DNA from: Amorphophallus konjac
Taxonomy: Eukaryota > Streptophyta > Magnoliopsida > Alismatales > Araceae
Assembly: GCA_022559845.1 (NCBI GenBank)
Contig: CM040118.1
Coordinates: 260,857,519 to 260,921,518, forward strand
Direction of reading: 5' to 3'
Length of the DNA: 64,000 nucleotides
Shown: positions 58,279-64,000 of the stretch, one piece after another
How positions within the stretch are numbered: position 1 is the stretch's first letter
Layout of the letters: the number at the start of each line of letters is the position of its first letter
The notes under the pieces: generated by a model
The model's database searches: none
What the model saw: the letters and a program-made list of their open reading frames with translations, nothing else
What the model was told of the DNA's origin: nothing
Made by a program: the position numbers and the translations under genes

Positions 58279-61278
58279 CTAAAATAGCTCTGGGTATCTT
58301 CCCTTCATAGATTCCTCAGTCTCCCAAGTTACTTCCTGCTCCGAGCATTGATTCCATTGAATTTTCACCATAGGGATCGTCTTGCTCCTTAGAACTCGGA
58401 CTTCTCGATCGAGGATTTGCATCGGCCTTTGTTTGTAAGTAAGATCCTTTTGAATTACCAAATCGGCGTGGTCGATGACATGAGAGGGATCGTGCACGTA
58501 TTTCTTCAACATAGAAACATGAAATACGTTGTGTACTTCCGAGAGTTGAGGAGGTAAAGCGATACGGTAAGCTACCTCACCCACTCTTTCTAACACCTCA
58601 AATGGACCGATGAATCTTGGTGTGAGCTTGCCTTTAACACCAAATCTTCTGATACCTCGGCTGGGAGATACCTTGAGAAACACATGATCACCAACTTGAA
58701 ATTCCAAGTCTCTCCTTATGTTATCAGCATAAGATTTCTGCCTGCACTGAGCTATCTTGAGTCTCTCTCTGATAACGATTATATTTTCAGTTGAATCTCT
58801 GACCATATCAGGACCTAGGAGTTGTCTTTCACCGACTTCCTCCCAGCATACCGGAGATCTACAACTTCTACCATAGAGTGCCTCGAAAGGTGCCATTTGA
58901 ATACTGGCTTGGTAGCTGTTATTGTAGGCAAATTCGACTAGTGGTAAGTGATCATGCCAACTTTCGCCGAAATCTATAATGCATGCTCGCAACATGTCTT
59001 CAATAACCTGATTGGTCCTCTCCGTCTGACCATCTGTCTGGGGATGAAAAGTAGTACTGAAATTGAGCTTCGTTCCCAGAGAGTATTGTAGACCCTTCCA
59101 GAAATGAGATGTGAAGCGTGGATCTCGGTCTGATACTATAGACACAGGAATTCCATGTAGTCTAGTAACTTCCTTAATATACCAGGCGGCAAGAACATCA
59201 ATCGACCATCGGTTCTTAATGGGTAGGAAATGAGCCGATTTAGTAAGACGATCGATGATTACCCATATTCCATCATATCCGCCCCTAGACTTGGGCAAAC
59301 CCATGATGAAATCCATGCCGATTTCTTCCCATTTCCACTTGGGAATATCCAGCGGATGCAGTCTCCCTGCGGGTTTCTGATGTTCGGCCTTCACCTGCTG
59401 GCAAGTCAAGCATCGAGACACAAAATCCGCTATCTCCCTCTTCATGTTGGGCTACCAAAAGGTCATTTTTATGTCTTGGTACATCTTAGTGGCTCCCGGA
59501 TGGATTGTGTATCTCGACCAATGAGCTTCTTCAAGAATCTTCTTCTTCAGCTCAAGACAGTCGGGCACACATGTCCGTTCACGAAATAGCAGTCTGCCAT
59601 CAGGTGCCAGCTTGAAATCAAATCTCTCGTCCAATTTGCTCTTTATCTTCACTAGTGAGGGATCTTCTTCTTGCAACTTTTTGATTTCAGGTAGCAAATC
59701 TGGATGTAAGCCCATATCAGATAGAATAATACACATGTTCTTCTCATCTGTGTTGATATCAAGCTCAGAGAATTTCTCCAACAGTTTCCATTCTTGTATC
59801 ATGCAGTTGGCCAATATTGTTATGGGCTTTCGACTAAGGGCATCAGCTACGGAATTACCCTTACCAGGATGGTACTATATAGTGAAGTCGAAATCCTTAA
59901 GATACTCGAGCCAACGCCTTTGCCGCATGTTTAGCTCCTTTTGGGAGAATAAGTACTTGAGGCTTTTATGATCAGAGTATACAGTGAATTGTTCTCCGTA
60001 AAGATAGTGCCTCCAAATCTTCAAGGCAAATACCACCGCGGCTAGTTCTAAGTCATGAACTGGGTAATTCTCTTCATGTTTCTTCAATTGACTGGGAGAG
60101 TATGCAATGACTTTTCCGTTCTGCATCAATACACATCCGAGGCCGATACCAGAAGCATCGGTATATACCTCGTATTTTTCTCCTTCAATTGGAAGAGATA
60201 AGACCGGTGCAGTAGGCAAGAGATCCTTCAAAGTCAAGAAACTCTTCTCACAATCTTCATTCCACTCATAAGGCACTTCCTTGCGAGTCAATCTGGTAAG
60301 AGGAACAGCAATCTTGGAGAAGTCCTTGATGAAACGCCGGTAGTAACCAGCTAAACCCAAGAAGCTACGAATCTCCGTTGCATTCGTCGATCGTTCCCAA
60401 TCTTGCACGGCTTTGACCTTTACAGGATCAATAGTAATCCCATCCTTTGAGATAACATGTCCTAAGAAGGACACTTCCTCCAGCCAGAACTGGCATTTGC
60501 TGAATTTTGCGTATAACTTATTATCTCGCAATATTTGTAATGCCTTCTTGAGATGTTCCTCATGATCTTCTTTAGTCTTTGAATAGATCAATATATCGTC
60601 AATGAAGACAACAATAAATTGGTCTAAATAAGGCCGGTAAATGCTATTCATTAACTGCATGAAAGCTGCAGGGGCATTAGTTAGTCCAAAAGGCATAACA
60701 ATAAATTCGTAATGCCCATACCTACTTCGAAATGCAGTTTTGTAAATATCTTCTTCCTTGATCCTCAATTGGTGATAACCAGACCGAAGATCTATTTCAG
60801 AGAAATACTTTGCACCTGATAATTGGTCGAACAGCTCATCAATTCTCGGCAGTGGGTACTTGTTCTTGATTGTAAAATGATTTAACTGCCGGTAATCAAT
60901 GCATAATCTTAATGTGCCATCCTTCTTTTTAATAAAGAGCACCGGTGCCCCCCATGGGGAAGTACTCGGCCTAATGAATCCTTTCTTCAGTAAATCCATC
61001 AACTGCTCCTTCAGTTCTTTTAGTTCCGCAGGAGACATTCTGTAGGGTGCTTTAGAAATAGGACCGGCACCCGGAACAATATCAATTGTGAATGACACTT
61101 CTCTTTCCGGGGGTAAACCAGGCAATTCGTCTGGAAATACATCGGAGAAGTCCCGAGTCACTCGGATGTCTTCAATCTTTGTCTTCTCAGCTTCTGTGGT
61201 AGTTACAAAAGCTAAGAAAGCCATACATCCTCTATTCACTAGTTTACTAGCTCGGAGAGCTGAGATAAGTAGGGATTT
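58279..61278 (-). pseudogene. E9 unit B pol, 5'-truncated by E10
   Basis: One constant frame from the E10 junction (end of protease region) to the terminal stop at 58279. Only two lesions are visible: TAG at 59875-59877 (Q in unit A) and TAG at 59452-59454 (W in unit A). RT, RNase H, integrase and the chromodomain-like end are complete, and the RT region lacks the 5-bp deletion of unit A. Gag, the protease active site and the 5' LTR are missing from the window. Unit B shares long stretches of near-identity with unit A but carries different stops. Confidence 0.93.
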
Positions 61279-61585
61279 TGTTAGGTTCGGTGCAGTATTC
61301 AGAGGGGGGGGTGAATGAATATAACCCTTTAAAAACCTTTACCCAATTAAAAGGTTATGATGCTCACTAACTATCTAGAGTGCTAACTAGACAGATGTAT
61401 CAAATCTGAAAGACTAATTAGCAGTAGCACCATTCTTCCACTCAAATAAACTTTCGCTCACTCAACGGATTAAACACTCAGAACAAGATCTGATCAACCA
61501 CTTGGAGCGCCCCTATGCAAACATCTAGCGGAAGCAAAACATATAGAGAAATCAGACCACTGCGGAGAGGATTTTTAGGTGGTTC

Positions 61586-62001
61586 GGTCCTCCAGACCTA
61601 CATCCACCCCACACTCAAACCAAGTGTGGCTTCCACTAGCTCACGCTAGAAACAGCAGACTCAGTCTGCAACAAATGCTGCCAAACAGCTTGACCAGGGG
61701 AACAACCTCCCCTCTTCCTCCCAACCGGAGGGAACCACTAGTGACACCAGTCACTAGCAAACCAGAGACACAAGGTCTCTCTTCCTCCAGACCTGGAGGG
61801 AACCCCTGGACTTAAATCCACAAGCCCAGAACCGGAGACAAGTCTCCCTTCCTCCAAACCGGAGGGGATCAACAAGTAGCTCCCAACTACTTGCAACTGG
61901 AGATCAGATCTCCCTTCCTCCAAACCGGAGGGAACCCACAAGTAGCACCCAGCTACTTGCAACCGGAGATGTCAATCTCCCTTCTCCTGAACTAACAGGA
62001 G
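61586..62001. repeat. Chain of perfect stem-loops in E10 LTR
   Basis: At least 16 perfect short inverted repeats follow one another: 61586-61598, 61609-61629 (7 bp), 61636-61649, 61655-61669, 61717-61731, 61738-61757 (7 bp), 61764-61780, 61784-61799 (7 bp), 61834-61847, 61851-61865, 61873-61893 (7 bp), 61899-61913, 61917-61931, 61939-61959 (8 bp), 61965-61980 and 61984-62001. Loops are 2-7 nt. Several different stems recur (CCTCC/GGAGG, GGAGAT/ATCTCC, CAAGTAG/CTACTTG). The chain lies downstream of the TATA tract in element direction, so it would be transcribed. Confidence 0.85.
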
Positions 62002-62421
62002 GAACCCCGACCACTCTACAGAGTATCGGAAACACAGCAAACCAGAAAACAAAGGAAAGAACAGTAAACGAAAAATGACTTCAGCAAAACAGAAAGCTGA
62101 AAAACGAAACACATAATGTGGCTCTCAACGGAGCTGACTGGCCTGGATTTGATCCACGGTCCAGTAGACGGATCTTCAGGTAAGATCTTCCTTCTTCTCC
62201 ACGAGCTCTCTCGCTCACTCTCTATCTTTCTTTCTCTTTCTTCTGCTCTCCTCTCACTCTCTGCTTCTTCTTCTCTTCACACTCTTCTCGAGCTCTCTAC
62301 CTCTCTTCTTCTCCTTCTGCTCTTCTTCTTTCTCTTTTCTTCTTCTATCTGGATCGTGGCTCTCTATATACGCTTTTCTTCTCGCCAACTCGATCACCTT
62401 CATCTGTGGACGAAGGTCTCA

Positions 62422-62431
62422 TATATATATA
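62422..62431 (-). promoter_or_regulatory. TATA-like tract of E10 LTR
   Basis: TATATATATA on both strands. It separates the hairpin chain (downstream in element direction) from the CACGAAG array (upstream). Placement suggests a core promoter; the assignment is tentative because an alternative TATATA lies near 62363. Confidence 0.4.
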
Positions 62432-62625
62432 GCAGCAGCATCATCAGCCACGACGTGTGACCTCCACATTTCCAGCCCTAAGAATTCGGACCACGTGGCA
62501 GTCTCTCAGCAGGCTTCATTCCAGCCTCGGATCACGTGCTGCTCAGGTCACTTGGGAATATTTCTTCCTCGGACCTGCAAGGAGATGAAAACCATTACAA
62601 ACTGAGGGCCACAATAACTAAATCT

Positions 62626-63995
62626 GCACGAAGTATGTAGTAGTAATTCTAGATGCACTGAGAACGACACGAAGAAGATGAAAACAACACGAGGTAATAA
62701 GAAGGACGACACGAGATACATTGTGATAGAACAGACACAACGAAGAGACCGACACGAAGTGAAACAAGAATGACACGAAATGGCAACAAGGAGAACGTTA
62801 CGAGATACATACGATGACAAAGGCACGAAGTAAAGAAAATGACACGACGTAATAAACATCAAAGAGAACGGCTCGAGAACAACATGGACTGGCAACAGAA
62901 ACTGACACGAAGTGGTTGCAAACAAGCAAGACACGAGGTCTACGTAAAGCAACACGAAGTGTGGTCAAAGCGAGAACGACACGAGGTCTAATGAGAAAGA
63001 CCAACACGAAGACGGTGTAATCAGCACGAAGTGAAGAACAACGACACGAAGTATAGTGGTGACAAAAACACACACTACACAGAGAACGACACGAGGTGGT
63101 GACACAGAAAGCAACACGAAGACATGAAACAACACTTAAGACGAAGTTGACACGGAGTGAAAACGACATGGAGTACATAAAACCAACACGAAGACATATC
63201 AACACGAATACGTGGACAAACAGTGACCGACACGAAGTGTGGTTACTAAGTAGGAACGACTCGAGGTCTACAGGAAAACTACTCGAAGTTCATCAGAACT
63301 TTTAGAGCAGCTTCAGGAACACGACACGAAGACCTGAGAAGGAAAAACGACACGAAGAGCAACAGTAAATGACACGCGATGAAAACAACAAAGACTGACA
63401 ACGATACGAACTGAACAGAACTAACACGTGTTGAAGACAAAACAAAGATAGAAACAGTCATTGACACGGAGTCAAAATGACACGGGGTTTACTGGGAAAC
63501 GACTCGAAGTTCATCAGAACAAATCGAGCTGCTACAGTAAACAACACGAAGACAGAACAGTAATTGACACGTGGTGAAACGACACGGAGACAGATCAAAA
63601 ACCATCACGAAGAATGGTCATAGAGTGAGAATGACACGAAGTGAGACGACACTTAATCCTTAGAGGACTTAAGGACACAAAAGAAAAAAAACAACTCGAG
63701 GACAGGACTGCTCGAACTTACGAACGACTCGAGGAACAACAGTAAGTGATACGAGATATAGTGGAGACAAAACGGACACACGACATGAAGACAAGCAGTA
63801 CAACACTGCGTGTTATACTCAAACAAGACGAAGTGCCAACCAACAGGAAGACAGTAACAGTATAGACACACAATGTACTACCTCTTAGCAGATTTCCTGG
63901 TAATAGACAAGATCAACACGAAGTGTTATAAACTTAAACGACACGAAGTCTTTTCGTGTTTGTGAGGAGAGACAACACGTAGAACAGATACACAA
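62626..63995. repeat. Dispersed ACACGAAGT array in U3 of E10 LTR
   Basis: About 50 variants of ACACGA(A/G)G, including ACTCGAGG and ACACGGAG, occur over 1.35 kb, mean spacing about 27 bp and often 19-26 bp. Sequence between copies is not conserved, so this is not an ordinary tandem repeat. One copy forms a perfect dyad, ACACGAA-N5-TTCGTGT, at 63941-63959. The array continues to the window edge. Confidence 0.85.
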
Positions 63996-64000
63996 TGTTC

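Larger units (their letters stand above)
46744..61278 (-). mobile_element. E9, tandem Tekay-like gypsy element with a shared LTR
   Basis: In element direction (right to left): internal B (61278-58182), LTR B (58181-54775), internal A (54774-50092), LTR A (50091-46744). LTR B abuts the polypurine tract of internal B on one side and the primer site of internal A on the other, so it serves as 3' LTR of one unit and 5' LTR of the next. Such arrays arise by unequal recombination between LTRs. Internal B lacks its 5' portion because E10 starts at 61279. Confidence 0.9.
61279..64000 (-). repeat. E10, Sirevirus-like LTR (partial, runs off the window)
   Basis: On the minus strand it ends TGCACCGAACCTAACA at 61279, preceded by a pyrimidine-rich ATTCACCCCCCCC stretch equivalent to the ATTCACCCCTCC near the E4 LTR end. 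The tggttcgg and cctacatccacccc motifs near 61580-61610 also correspond. It borders E9 coding sequence without a primer site, so it is the 3' LTR of an element extending rightwards. A TATA-like tract is at 62422-62431. Host flank GATTT should be duplicated at its far end. Confidence 0.75.

Noticed and set aside
62548..63205. Two 135-codon Cys/Ser/Val-rich minus-strand ORFs as membrane proteins
   Set aside because: They are produced by reading the ACACGAAGT motif array in antisense (repeated T-S-C-R and similar words); composition follows the DNA motif.

Overview
The window looks like plant nuclear heterochromatin: a stack of nested, decayed LTR retrotransposons with no recognisable host gene, tRNA, rRNA or organellar gene. 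The evidence for a flowering plant is the repertoire: chromodomain Ty3/gypsy elements with 3-3.4 kb LTRs (Tekay/Del-like), Tat-lineage gypsy elements with a second RNase H and an antisense ORF, and Sirevirus-like Ty1/copia elements with a two-knuckle coiled-coil gag and an extra ORF before the 3' LTR. The species cannot be named from the sequence.

Layout, left to right. 1-3787 and 15112-18328 are two halves of one minus-strand Tekay-like element (E1), whose 3' end lies left of the window. It is split by a complete plus-strand relative (E2, 3793-15106) with 3.3 kb LTRs and a perfect TTGGT target duplication. 18329-21322 is the tail of a Tat element (Tat1): integrase C-terminus and a decayed antisense ORF. 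A complete Sirevirus (E4, 21323-32135) follows, with broken gag-pol but an uninterrupted 381-codon extra ORF behind what looks like its own TATA promoter and a 5'-UTR intron. 32136-35699 is unclassified repeat-type DNA. 35700-38148 is the 3' end and truncated LTR of another Sirevirus (E5). 38149 to about 40140 is a truncated minus-strand gypsy LTR (E6). About 40140-45754 is a second Tat element (Tat2), cut inside integrase by a plus-strand gypsy LTR fragment (E8, 45755-46743). 46744-61278 is a tandem Tekay-like array (E9): LTR, internal, shared LTR, second internal. The upstream copy is broken at 61279 by the minus-strand LTR of a further Sirevirus-like element (E10), which runs off the right edge.

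Insertion order read from the junctions: E1 entered Tat1 and E2 later entered E1. E8 entered Tat2, E9 is inserted in or next to E8, and E10 entered E9. Almost all coding damage is nonsense explained by C-to-T or G-to-A transitions, as expected of long-methylated DNA; frameshifts are few.

The most interesting signal is not a gene. Nearly every LTR here, copia and gypsy, carries its own set of short dyads: GGGTCGACCC pairs, AAGTCGACTT pairs, CGGTC-N8-GACCG, ACGAC-N9-GTCGT, TAGCGCCCT-N5-AGGGCGCTA, and an almost unbroken chain of perfect hairpins at 61586-62001. Half-sites differ between families but the architecture recurs. In E4 the same palindrome pairs sit upstream of the TATA box of the LTR and upstream of the TATA box of the internal gene.
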